Origin: a bacterium
GTDB lineage: Bacteria; Margulisbacteria; Marinamargulisbacteria; SXXA01
DNA: 6,420 nucleotides
Direction of reading: 5' to 3'
Assembly: GCA_010027915.1 (NCBI GenBank)
Contig: RGUG01000079.1
Location: forward strand, 1 to 6,420
The notes beneath the pieces were generated by a model. That model did no database searches. It was not told the origin of the DNA and was given only the letters and a program-made list of their open reading frames with translations. Shown here one piece after another: positions 1-5,978 of this stretch. Each line of letters opens with the position of its first letter. The stretch's first letter is position 1. The position numbers and the translations under genes were made by a program.

Positions 1-471
1 GGCCACCCCCACACCCAATACGATTTCTGCTGTGTTGGGTTGACTCAAATCTTTGCCCCGAATCACCCGTCGAAACCGCAACAAATCACGGGGGGTATTC
101 ACCGGTACGGCCTGTACCATTACCAACCCCGTTTTGTCTTTAAATCCAATGGTGCTGCCAAAGGTGGATTGTGGCACCACATACCGAACATGCGGCAAGG
201 ATTGAACCTTCGCGGTGATCTCATCCGCCCGCTCCAACGAAAACCCAAATGGGTCAAAGGCTCCCGATGTAAAATAGTGGTCATTTTTTACGATCTGGAT
301 ATGCCCCAACCCACTGTGAATCGTCGATTCTCGCAACCCCCACAATGAATAATGGATAAACCCCGCATACACCATCAACGATATCACCCCCGACACAATC
401 GAGGCCAAGGTTAACGCCGTCCGGCGTTTGTTACGCAATAAATTCCGAAAGGCCAACGTAAGCGGCATCAT
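1..471 (-). CDS. ABC transporter permease, FtsX/MacB-like, N-terminal part (cut by window edge)
   Basis: Reading the minus strand from the ATG at 471 gives 157 codons open to base 1, so only the N-terminus is seen. It starts [19 protein letters not shown] (after a first Met), followed by a hydrophobic helix at about residues 19-40. This basic patch plus first membrane segment is typical of MacB/LolC/LolE-type permeases. Residues from about 45 on (GLGHIQI, then a soluble region) fit the start of the periplasmic core domain these proteins carry between helices 1 and 2. The family works as a dimer in the inner membrane and uses the partner ATPase to drive movement of lipoproteins, lipids or peptides on the periplasmic side. 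The start is set by the ATGA overlap with the upstream ATPase gene, which implies translational coupling; an ATG one codon later (468) is also possible. Substrate unknown. Confidence 0.88.
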   Translation of the reverse strand, partial: MMPLTLAFRNLLRNKRRTALTLASIVSGVISLMVYAGFIHYSLWGLRESTIHSGLGHIQIVKNDHYFTSGAFDPFGFSLERADEITAKVQSLPHVRYVVPQSTFGSTIGFKDKTGLVMVQAVPVNTPRDLLRFRRVIRGKDLSQPNTAEIVLGVGVA

Positions 472-1139
472 TCCACCATCCTCCCACTATCCATCCGAAT
501 CAACCGGGTGGCATACGATGCCACCAAGGGGTCATGCGTCGCCAACACAAACGTGGTCTGATACGTGGTATTGATCTGTTGGATCAAGTCTAAAATTTGG
601 GTCCCCGTTTGGTGGTCTAAACTGGCCGTGGGCTCGTCTGCCATCACCAGTTTCGGCCGGGCCACCAAGGCCCGTGCAATGGCCACCCGCTGTTGTTGGC
701 CACCTGACAAACAGTTGGGATACGAACGGGCCCAATCGGCCATTCCCACTTGATGCAACAGGTCCATCACCCGCTGGGTGCGTGTTGCACGGTTTTCTCC
801 GGCCAGTAGCAACGGGTAGGCCACATTTTCAAACGCCGTTAACACCGGAATCAGATTAAACGATTGAAACACAAACCCAATCGTTTGATTCCGAAACCGA
901 GACAACGCCGTATCCGGTAAGGTCGACGGTTCCTGCCCCGCAATCCACACCCGCCCTTTTGTGGGCGTATCAATCGTGCCCATTATATTTAACAAGGTCG
1001 ATTTGCCACTGCCCGATGTGCCCATGACACACAATATCTCACCGGCCTCAACCTCGAGACTCACGCCTGACAAGGCATGTACCGCTACCATCCCAACCCC
1101 ATACGATTTGTCGACCGTTTGTATCTGAACAATGGGCAT
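468..1139 (-). CDS. ABC transporter ATP-binding protein, LolD/MacB type
   Basis: A complete 223-residue nucleotide-binding protein of the usual length. Walker A is GTSGSGKST (residues 40-48). The Q-loop is at Q92 in [16 protein letters not shown], which is characteristic of the LolD/FtsE/MacB group. The ABC signature is [15 protein letters not shown] (144-158), Walker B with its catalytic Glu is LVMADE (164-169), the D-loop is SLD (173-175), and the switch His is H202 in ATHD. All catalytic elements are intact. It should hydrolyse ATP at the inner face of the cytoplasmic membrane for the FtsX-like permease encoded next, whose start overlaps its stop by four bases. Its own start lies three bases after the preceding stop, with GGAG inside the end of that gene as ribosome binding site. 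Neighbouring lipid-synthesis remnants suggest a lipidic cargo, but the ATPase alone cannot show it. Confidence 0.96.
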   Translation of the reverse strand: MPIVQIQTVDKSYGVGMVAVHALSGVSLEVEAGEILCVMGTSGSGKSTLLNIMGTIDTPTKGRVWIAGQEPSTLPDTALSRFRNQTIGFVFQSFNLIPVLTAFENVAYPLLLAGENRATRTQRVMDLLHQVGMADWARSYPNCLSGGQQQRVAIARALVARPKLVMADEPTASLDHQTGTQILDLIQQINTTYQTTFVLATHDPLVASYATRLIRMDSGRMVE

Positions 1140-1142
1140 AGG

Positions 1143-1763
1143 TTACTCCGTTTCTTTTTTAAGTTGGGCCGCCGCTTGCCGCCCCCCCATGCTATCAGGG
1201 GCAACGGCCACCGCTTTTTTCCAGTAGACGATGGCCACCTGTGGCTGTCGTTTGCGACGCTGCACATCACCGTATAACCGATAGATTTCAGCCTCAATGT
1301 CTGGGTGTAAGGGGGTCTGATTTGCCACACGAACCAAATAACTGGCGGCCGACTCTGCCTCTGGCAATGCATGAAAAAAGTCGGGCACCGCCAGGCACAC
1401 ATTTGCCTGTAAAATGGGGATGATCACACTGACCGTTCGATAGGATTGGTTGGCCTGCTTGAGTTTTTTTAGCCCGTCAGCGGTAACGGCCAGTTTTTCA
1501 ATCGGATTGCCCGACAACTTGCCAATCAGGGCGTTCACCGACCCCAAATACGCCAGGCTATAGGGATGGAGTGGGGACGACGGTTGTTTGACCAACCCCT
1601 CAAACAGGGCTTTTGCTTGCCTTGCCGACCCCAAATGGTCGTTGACATACGCTTGGTTATGCAACATCACCGCCTGCTTAAACCGTGCATCCACCGTCGC
1701 CACCCCTGCCCACTCTGTGTGGGTCTGCCGTGTGTTTAAATGGGGTAAAATGGCGGCATCCAT
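1143..1763 (-). CDS. Helical TPR-like protein, probably periplasmic; true 5' end out of frame
   Basis: An open frame of 206 residues ending in KKETE. The C-terminal third (about 145-195) reads like tetratricopeptide helices, with EIYRLYGDVQRRKRQPQVAIVYWKKAVAVAP split over two helices; earlier alpha-helical stretches (for example YSLAYLGSVNALIGK) fit the same fold. TPR proteins are scaffolds, so no reaction is implied. The ATG at 1763 has no Shine-Dalgarno and lies 70 bases after the preceding gene, whereas the ATG at 1836 overlaps that gene's stop and starts a signal-peptide-like sequence in another frame. Removing one base near 1797 would join the two and yield a leader with an AxA-type site (ASHA) before QSQAQWMDAA. 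The frame as written is therefore probably the mature part of an exported protein whose 5' end is broken by a real or sequencing frameshift. It sits between the lipid-type genes and the ABC ATPase. Confidence 0.72.
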   Translation of the reverse strand: MDAAILPHLNTRQTHTEWAGVATVDARFKQAVMLHNQAYVNDHLGSARQAKALFEGLVKQPSSPLHPYSLAYLGSVNALIGKLSGNPIEKLAVTADGLKKLKQANQSYRTVSVIIPILQANVCLAVPDFFHALPEAESAASYLVRVANQTPLHPDIEAEIYRLYGDVQRRKRQPQVAIVYWKKAVAVAPDSMGGRQAAAQLKKETE

Positions 1764-1836
1764 CCACTGAGCCTGCGACTGGGCATGGCTGGCTTGCCAA
1801 CACCAACACCCACACCCACATCATCCGTTTGATCAT
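1678..1836 (-). other. Out-of-frame signal peptide start of the TPR-like gene
   Basis: The ATG at 1836 overlaps the FabZ-like gene's TGA as ATGA. It opens a 52-codon frame beginning MIKRMMWVWVLVLAS: basic residues, then a hydrophobic core, as in a Sec signal peptide. After about 14 codons the frame makes no sense and ends with TAA at 1678-1680. The adjacent frame from about 1797 on reads QASHAQSQAQWMDAA and continues without a stop into the TPR-like protein. One surplus base in GTTGGCAAG (plus positions 1794-1801) explains the split. This part is the likely original start of the gene at 1143-1763. Confidence 0.6.
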
Positions 1837-2315
1837 GCGTCACCACCCCCTGTGGGGGAAGGGGGACGGTAGACGGTAAAATCGCCTTTGAACCCCCGTT
1901 GATCGGCCACCGGCACGGCACCCTGATACGCCCCCCTGTCCTGAAGGGCTTTTTTGGTCTCGACCGTCATACGTAACCCAACCTTCGGCATCACCACCCC
2001 CGACCACTTGAACGTCATCGACCCTAACATCCCAATCCGAGGTGACACCGCCTCCTCTTGACTCGCATCCAAGGGAAACCCCACAAACGCCGAGTCTGCT
2101 GCCATGCTTTCGGCCCTTATTTGACCGGGTATCATCCCGCTGCATGGAACAGGTCCGGGAATAAAAGGGGCATCGACTGACCCCCATTTGATCGCCGTCC
2201 CATGGGGAAGCGACACGTCCAGTACCCGGTCTATTAAAAGAAAAGGATAGCGGTGCGGTAAAATGCGTTGACTCTGATCACTCGATAACCACCTGCCCGA
2301 TGTGGGTTCGATCAT
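1833..2315 (-). CDS. FabZ-like hotdog-fold dehydratase homologue lacking the catalytic His
   Basis: A 160-residue protein, the size of FabZ (3-hydroxyacyl-ACP dehydratase). ILPHRYPFLLIDRVLDV (18-34) is the FabZ N-terminal signature. APFIPGPVPCSGMIPGQ (49-65) then RAESMA (67-72) aligns without gaps to the active-site stretch PFFxGHFPxxPVMPGVLxxEAMA. In FabZ the His of GHFP and the Glu of EAMA catalyse water removal. Here the Glu is kept (E69) but the His position is Pro (P55), so dehydratase activity is doubtful. TFKWSGVVMPK (101-111) matches the later FabZ beta strand. The start at 2315 is chosen over an in-frame ATG at 2435 because AAAGGA lies six bases upstream and the extra 40 residues overlap the KS remnant out of frame. 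Its stop overlaps the next start (ATGA). It could be a non-catalytic partner subunit, as hotdog proteins form dimers, or a decaying gene. Confidence 0.85.
   Translation of the reverse strand: MIEPTSGRWLSSDQSQRILPHRYPFLLIDRVLDVSLPHGTAIKWGSVDAPFIPGPVPCSGMIPGQIRAESMAADSAFVGFPLDASQEEAVSPRIGMLGSMTFKWSGVVMPKVGLRMTVETKKALQDRGAYQGAVPVADQRGFKGDFTVYRPPSPTGGGDA
1846..1858 (-). promoter_or_regulatory. Hairpin covering the G-rich ribosome binding site
   Basis: CCCCC-TGT-GGGGG is a perfect five-pair stem inside the last codons of the FabZ-like gene. On the minus-strand mRNA its 3' arm (GGGGG) lies 9 bases before the ATG at 1836 and is the only Shine-Dalgarno-like stretch there. A ribosome finishing the upstream gene would open the stem, which fits coupled translation. 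It may equally reflect the local C/G-run bias. Confidence 0.3.
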
Positions 2316-2321
2316 GTTGGT

Positions 2322-2327
2322 TCCTTT
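2322..2327 (-). promoter_or_regulatory. Shine-Dalgarno of the FabZ-like gene
   Basis: On the minus strand AAAGGA is followed by six bases and then ATG at 2315. This decides the start at 2315 and not the longer in-frame start at 2435. Confidence 0.7.
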
Positions 2328-2383
2328 CTTTTGGCCCGCCTTAAACCCAACGCCACCCTCCACTTCCCCAAAGCCAACGGCTT

Positions 2384-2750
2384 TTATCCGTGCCGAATGA
2401 GCCGACAGAGGAAGGCCCCCACCTCCCCGTCGCAATAAGGGCCAAGCGTCTCATAATGGACCATCGGTGGCAAGGCCTGGTTCACAAAGGCCACCCACCC
2501 TGCCAATGCCCCAAACAGACCACTGCCCCCAAAAGGGATGGCCCATCATTGGGTACACCGAACTTATTGGCGGGAACTTGCCTTCTGACCCCCATACCCG
2601 ACGCACCGCCCTTTACCTCCATGGCATCATGATGAACCGTGCCGGACCCATGGGCTTGGATATACTCGATCTCAGCAGGGGCCAGCCCACTGGATAAGAC
2701 CTCTGCAAAACATCGAACAAGGGTGGAGATATTGATCAGATGAACGATGA
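2384..2750 (-). pseudogene. Beta-ketoacyl-ACP synthase (KS), C-terminal remnant in three frames
   Basis: Three reading frames of the minus strand join into the C-terminal third of a FabF-like condensing enzyme. Frame one (to about 2612) reads LSSGLAPAEIEYIQAHGSGT then VHHDAMEVK, where HGSGT is the HGTGT motif with its catalytic His. Frame two reads VRRVWGSEGKFPPISSV then YPMMGHPF, containing the GH motif with the second His. Frame three (from about 2530) reads GGSGLFGALAGWVAFVNQAL and ends at TAA 2384-2386. The shifts fall at GGG (2609-2611) and at TTTTGGGGG (2526-2534); one surplus base at each explains them. The Lys normally five residues before the second His appears as Tyr. The thiolase-like N-terminal half with the active Cys is absent: homology fades near 2750, where the IS remnant begins. 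KS enzymes extend acyl chains on ACP, and the FabZ-like gene 68 bases downstream is the matching next step. Probably non-functional. Confidence 0.82.
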
Positions 2751-2762
2751 TTGGACAAGTAA

Positions 2763-2781
2763 AAAAGGGAGGTCAAAAATG
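2763..2781 (+). promoter_or_regulatory. Ribosome binding site and start codon of the decayed transposase
   Basis: GGGAGG lies six bases before the ATG at 2779-2781. The frame reads MATVDEIGVEIQLGKDNQ and stops at 2833-2835. The strong Shine-Dalgarno just before transposase homology marks the probable original start. Confidence 0.45.
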
Positions 2782-3831
2782 GCAACAGTTGATGAAATAG
2801 GCGTTGAGATACAACTTGGTAAAGATAATCAGTGACTGAAAATGCATCGGCTGATTAAGCCCAAATAGGCTACGAGGGACTTTTAAAAATGTAAAAAGGG
2901 CTGAGGGGGTAAGTGGGGGTCGAACAGGATACGACGAGTGATCATTGTTTAACGCGATCTTGCTGGGGTAGTGGCACAAGGTGAGTGATCCTAGGGTTGG
3001 AAAAAGCCCTTCGCCTTTGATTGATCATTGAGAATAGACGTCATGGTATGTCAATTGGAGGGGAGCCGACCCCACATTAAACCACACGGTGACGCTTTCG
3101 AAACCGCTTGATTGAATTGAAGTGAGATAAGATGTTGATGCGAATGATCAACCAAGAACGATTCTACCTTGGCATCGACATTGAACGTGCAAAGGGGGTA
3201 TTTATTAATGATGCGACCATTGTGACCTCACGTGCAAGGCCACAGAAAATGTGGTGATCATGGATCGTGATGCAGAATCTGAAGCGGTGAGTGAAGCAGA
3301 AGAAGTAAGTGAGGCAAACGTGGCAACGCATCGCATGATACGTGTGGAAAGTCGGGCATCAAACGATCCCGATGCAAGGTGGCTAAAAAAGGGTCAAAAA
3401 ACCCACCTTTGGCTAGTAGGGCGTGATATCGGGTACCCATGAAGAGGGGACGATTCAAGCCACGCATGGTACCAATCAAACCGTATCTGACATGACCGAA
3501 TGCTGACACTTTATTCGTGCGATTCAACGCACCGATATTTTGAAGGGGTACGCATGTGCGGCACATGATGCCTTATTAACGGAAGGGTATCATAATAAGC
3601 CGAATGATGAAAAAAGCAGCTCGAAACCGGCCACTGAACCCATTAGAAAAACGGTTTAACAAGCTCATGTGCACGGTCCGATTTAACGTTAAACCAGCAG
3701 TTGGTACCCTTAAACGCCGGTTTCTAATGACGCGATGTCGCACTATCACCGCACCCAAAGCCAACGGTGAAATGGCCGTTAACGCCATCGGCTTACACTT
3801 GCTTAACGCTGACCATTCGGTCACGTTCTAA
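2779..3831 (+). pseudogene. IS5-family transposase pseudogene (multiple frameshifts and stops)
   Basis: Transposase signatures appear in the right order but in changing frames. At 2918-2990 GGRTGYDE-stop-SLFNAILLG-stop-WHKVSDPRVG is the N-terminal domain, with a TAG where CAG (Gln) is expected. LEKALRL (about 2997-3020) follows, then RFRNRLIE near 3090-3120, an IS5 hallmark. INQERFYLGIDIERAKG then VFINDATIVTSRARPQK (to 3257) holds the first catalytic Asp (DAT). NDPDARWLKKGQKTH lies at 3363-3405. EEGTIQATHGTNQTVSDMTE precedes a TGA at 3504-3506, then LKGYACAAHDALLTEG. The last open piece, from 3604, is MMKKAARNRPLNPLEKRFNK and continues to VGTLKRRF and the TAA at 3829. The second Asp (usually DKxY) reads Leu and the Glu before FGTLKR reads Lys, so the DDE triad is lost. 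Sequencing error alone cannot explain it; the element is dead. Confidence 0.85.
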
Positions 3832-3875
3832 TTGAATGGATACCCCCCCATCAACCCTCTTTTTTATTGCCACAC

Positions 3876-4245
3876 CACCTTCTTAATGAGCTATTTTCTT
3901 GTTTTGTACTGATCACTTATTTTTGCAGGGGTCTTATTGTGTCATACTCATTCATTTGATCTTCATTTGATCACGATCTCTTCCGTTTTGAGATGATTTT
4001 CAGAGGTCTTGCTTTTTTGATGCCACCCTTTGGGGTACCGGATGGACCTTGCTTGGATGCAAAGTCCCTTTCACCCATTTTGATCATCCCTCATGCCCTG
4101 GATGTCTCCCGATGCCATTGAATCGGGAAATGGGTGGCGGTGGCTGGGCGTGGTTAGAACTTATTTTATCAAAAATAAACCAACCCTCTCTTTTCACTAT
4201 CACCCCTGTTAGACCAAAATTAACGGACGTATTAAAGTATCCTTT
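3876..4245. other. Gene-free stretch between IS remnant and membrane-protein gene
   Basis: No convincing coding region on either strand. The minus strand was read for the missing N-terminal half of the KS gene (Cys active-site region) and nothing recognisable was found. It contains a perfect tandem 11-base duplication at 3951-3972 and must hold the promoter for the gene at 4246. A weak candidate is TTAGAC near 4209 followed after 17 bases by an AT-rich hexamer, too poor to call. Confidence 0.5.
3951..3972. repeat. Perfect 11-base tandem duplication
   Basis: TTCATTTGATC occurs twice back to back at 3951-3961 and 3962-3972 in non-coding DNA. It may be a slippage product, a paired protein-binding site, or a scar beside the IS remnant. 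Confidence 0.7.
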
Positions 4246-4929
4246 ATGTCAGCACCATCAAAAAAGGCCTTATATGTCATGATCATCCTTATACTCCTTG
4301 TAATCGGATTGATTGCTTATTTTATCTTCAAACTGAAACCGGCCCCCTATCATCAAATCCTTTCTCAACAGTTAAAGGCAACTAATTATCATTATAGACT
4401 CATTGAATCTATCCAATTGAAAAAAGAACCCACCGTCACCAGAAAAAAAGATACGCTACACTTTAAGCTAAGAAATGGGCGTTACGTTTCTTTGAACGAT
4501 AATTTAGAAGAAGGCTGGGGCACCTACCGCAAATTTTCTTTTATGTTGTACCTCAAGGCCATTCATTATTACCTTGTAGATTGTACCTTTTATGAAGGGG
4601 GCTCATCTGTTTTGGTGCATGACCACACCGGACACATTACCTATGTCGATGGCATCCCACTCCTTTCTCCAGACAATCGAAGATTTTTAACTGCGTCATA
4701 TGATGAATCCGGATTTAGTGGCAATGGGTTAACCATCTATCGACTCAGAAAAGACGGTCTTACTGAAGAATGGTCTGACACCGATGGTGCAGAGGCGGCA
4801 ATTTGGATGTCTGACCATAAAATTCAATATATCAGGGTGTCATACAAGCCGACTAAACATAGAGAGAAAATCACGGTTGAGTTGCACCATGGTAGGTGGA
4901 AGGAAATTGAGAGACTAATGAAAGGTTAA
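4246..4929 (+). CDS. Membrane-anchored extracytoplasmic protein of unknown function
   Basis: 227 residues. A short basic start (MSAPSKK) leads into one hydrophobic helix at about 9-29, then KLKPAPYHQ and a soluble domain of about 195 residues. This suggests a single-pass protein with its domain outside the cytoplasmic membrane (periplasmic in a Gram-negative). I do not recognise the family with confidence. The middle part has beta-rich segments (FEATURE-like pattern YLVDCTFYEGGSSVLV, 109-124) and a SPDNRRFLTAS stretch (141-151) resembling a TolB/WD-type propeller blade, too little for a full propeller. The start at 4246 keeps the basic residues before the helix, but its Shine-Dalgarno is poor; M12 (4279) is an alternative. 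The M23 peptidase gene follows after 37 bases on the same strand, so co-transcription is likely. Base composition is visibly more AT-rich than in the left operon. A protective or anchoring partner of the peptidase is possible but unproven. Confidence 0.75.
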   Translation: MSAPSKKALYVMIILILLVIGLIAYFIFKLKPAPYHQILSQQLKATNYHYRLIESIQLKKEPTVTRKKDTLHFKLRNGRYVSLNDNLEEGWGTYRKFSFMLYLKAIHYYLVDCTFYEGGSSVLVHDHTGHITYVDGIPLLSPDNRRFLTASYDESGFSGNGLTIYRLRKDGLTEEWSDTDGAEAAIWMSDHKIQYIRVSYKPTKHREKITVELHHGRWKEIERLMKG

Positions 4930-4953
4930 TACACAAGTTTTTTAGTATAAAAA

Positions 4954-4960
4954 AAGGGAG
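4954..4960 (+). promoter_or_regulatory. Strong Shine-Dalgarno of the M23 peptidase gene
   Basis: AAGGGAG is followed by six bases and ATG at 4967. It fixes the start and confirms that the protein lacks an N-terminal leader. Confidence 0.75.
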
Positions 4961-4966
4961 AATACG

Positions 4967-5815
4967 ATGACAAACGATTTAAAGGCACCTATCGATATTA
5001 AAAAAAATCCCATTCGATTTAGTAGTGAATATGCTGAACCAAGAAAGTCAAAAAAGGGGGGCATCGTTCCTCACCATGGGATTGATCTTGCACCCGAACC
5101 ACGTACGGATGTGCCAATTGATATTCTATCGATGCAAAACGGTACTGTCATTAAAAAAGGATGCCAAATTGGATCGGATGGAAAAGGCTATGGAAACTTC
5201 GTGGTCGTTCAAAATGCCGATGGGACTGGCTATTTATATGCTCACCTCAATTCTGTCTCCGTTTCTGTGGGAGATTCGATTGGTGCCGGTGATGCGATAG
5301 GCGATATGGGAGATACGGGCTCCTATGCGAGACATCTTCATATTGAAAAAATAACGTCTCAAGGAATAACTGCCATTCGAAAAGATAACTCTACGCATTC
5401 AATCGGCCTTGGTGGGGGAACCGAAGGACTCAAATATCGAATCGATATCACCCAAGAGCTACTCACTTCATTTAAAAATTTAGCATCTGATTATGCCCGT
5501 CGATTTGGCAAAGAATTTGACCCACCACTTGATATGGATGCCCACACCGTTCAACAGACAAAAGTTGTAATGGACATCATTAAAAAATTTCTAAGATCGC
5601 TTTTTGATACAAAAAGCAACTTAACGGGGATTCAAAAAGACAACCAAAAAAAGACAGTGATGTATCAGATTGATGGAAAAGAATGGGTAGCCGTAGCGAC
5701 TGCGATCCAAATGGTGAAAGATGGAAAGTTAAATGGGGTGATTGTAAACAATTCAAAGGGGACGACTTTTTTGAGAACGAGGCCGGATATGACTGTCGTG
5801 AATAATTTGGTGTAA
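4967..5815 (+). CDS. Leaderless M23 metallopeptidase with C-terminal DUF3892-like domain
   Basis: 282 residues. The N-terminal half (about 15-130) is an M23 (LytM/lysostaphin-like) zinc peptidase domain. Visible motifs are HHGID (H36 and D40, zinc ligands, HxGxD pattern), GNFVVVQNADG then YLYAHL (catalytic-type H93), VGDSIGAGDAIGDMGDTGS, and HLHIE (H123 and H125, HxH). All expected active residues are present. Such enzymes cut peptide cross-links of peptidoglycan. The C-terminus (about 218-282), with LTGIQKD, WVAVATAIQMVKDGKLNGV and FLRTRPDMTVVNNL, resembles DUF3892, a small domain of unknown role, and stops just where that domain usually ends. About 85 residues between the domains are not recognised. 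There is no signal peptide, although the substrate would lie outside the cytoplasm, so export by a specialised system (type VI secretion, for example) or release by lysis is possible. The gene lies 37 bases after a membrane-anchored protein. Confidence 0.9.
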   Translation: MTNDLKAPIDIKKNPIRFSSEYAEPRKSKKGGIVPHHGIDLAPEPRTDVPIDILSMQNGTVIKKGCQIGSDGKGYGNFVVVQNADGTGYLYAHLNSVSVSVGDSIGAGDAIGDMGDTGSYARHLHIEKITSQGITAIRKDNSTHSIGLGGGTEGLKYRIDITQELLTSFKNLASDYARRFGKEFDPPLDMDAHTVQQTKVVMDIIKKFLRSLFDTKSNLTGIQKDNQKKTVMYQIDGKEWVAVATAIQMVKDGKLNGVIVNNSKGTTFLRTRPDMTVVNNLV

Positions 5816-5931
5816 TCGCTCAATTTTAAAGGCGGCTTGCCCAACCAGCCTGAAGGGCTAATACTTCTTTTCGGTGTGAGAAAAAGTCATGATGCCCTTA
5901 TCTTAGCGCCCTTAACGCCGACCTTTTTTAT

Positions 5932-5978
5932 TTGATATGTTTTTTTCTTTATATCATAAAAACAAAAAACAAAATCAA
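5932..5978. repeat. AT-rich imperfect inverted repeat, terminator-like
   Basis: TTGATATGTTTTTTTCTTTAT is followed by a short spacer and a sequence whose complement is TTGATTTTGTTTTTTGTTTT plus TAT. The arms are about 21-23 bases with a few mismatches and begin and end in TTGAT/ATCAA. It lies about 120 bases after the peptidase gene. It could end transcription in either direction, but it lacks a GC-rich stem. Confidence 0.4.

Larger units (their letters stand above)
2751..3875 (+). mobile_element. IS5-family insertion sequence remnant (ends tentative)
   Basis: The decayed transposase gene with its flanks spans about 1.1 kb, a usual IS5-family size. Possible ends: 2751-2770 carries ACAAGTAAAAAAGGGA, and the complement of 3855-3875 carries GGCAATAAAAAAGAGGG. 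They match imperfectly as inverted repeats, but the shared A-run could be chance. No target duplication is visible. The left end coincides with the loss of KS homology, so the element, or a deletion beside it, truncated that gene. Confidence 0.5.

Noticed and set aside
40..348. 102-codon plus-strand ORF
   Set aside because: It lies antisense to the FtsX-like permease, which has clear family features; the plus-strand product matches nothing.
2316..2435. 40-residue N-terminal extension of the FabZ-like protein
   Set aside because: It reads the KS C-terminus out of frame and lacks a ribosome binding site, while the start at 2315 has AAAGGA at ideal spacing.
2773..2979. 68-codon minus-strand ORF
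   Set aside because: It is antisense to the decayed transposase N-terminus, with no recognisable features.
3287..3316. Imperfect repeat GTGAGTGAAGCA / GTAAGTGAGGCA
   Set aside because: It encodes two SEA-type stretches in the variable linker of the transposase pseudogene; too short and degenerate to mean more.
3258..3566. 102-codon minus-strand ORF
   Set aside because: It is antisense to the transposase pseudogene, where the plus strand shows ordered IS5 motifs.
3876..4245. Possible KS N-terminal half beyond the IS remnant
   Set aside because: Reading the minus strand showed no Cys active-site motif or other thiolase-fold signature.
4049..4282. 77-codon plus-strand ORF
   Set aside because: Low-complexity, Pro/Gly/Trp-rich product overlapping the better-supported start at 4246; no ribosome binding site or homology seen.
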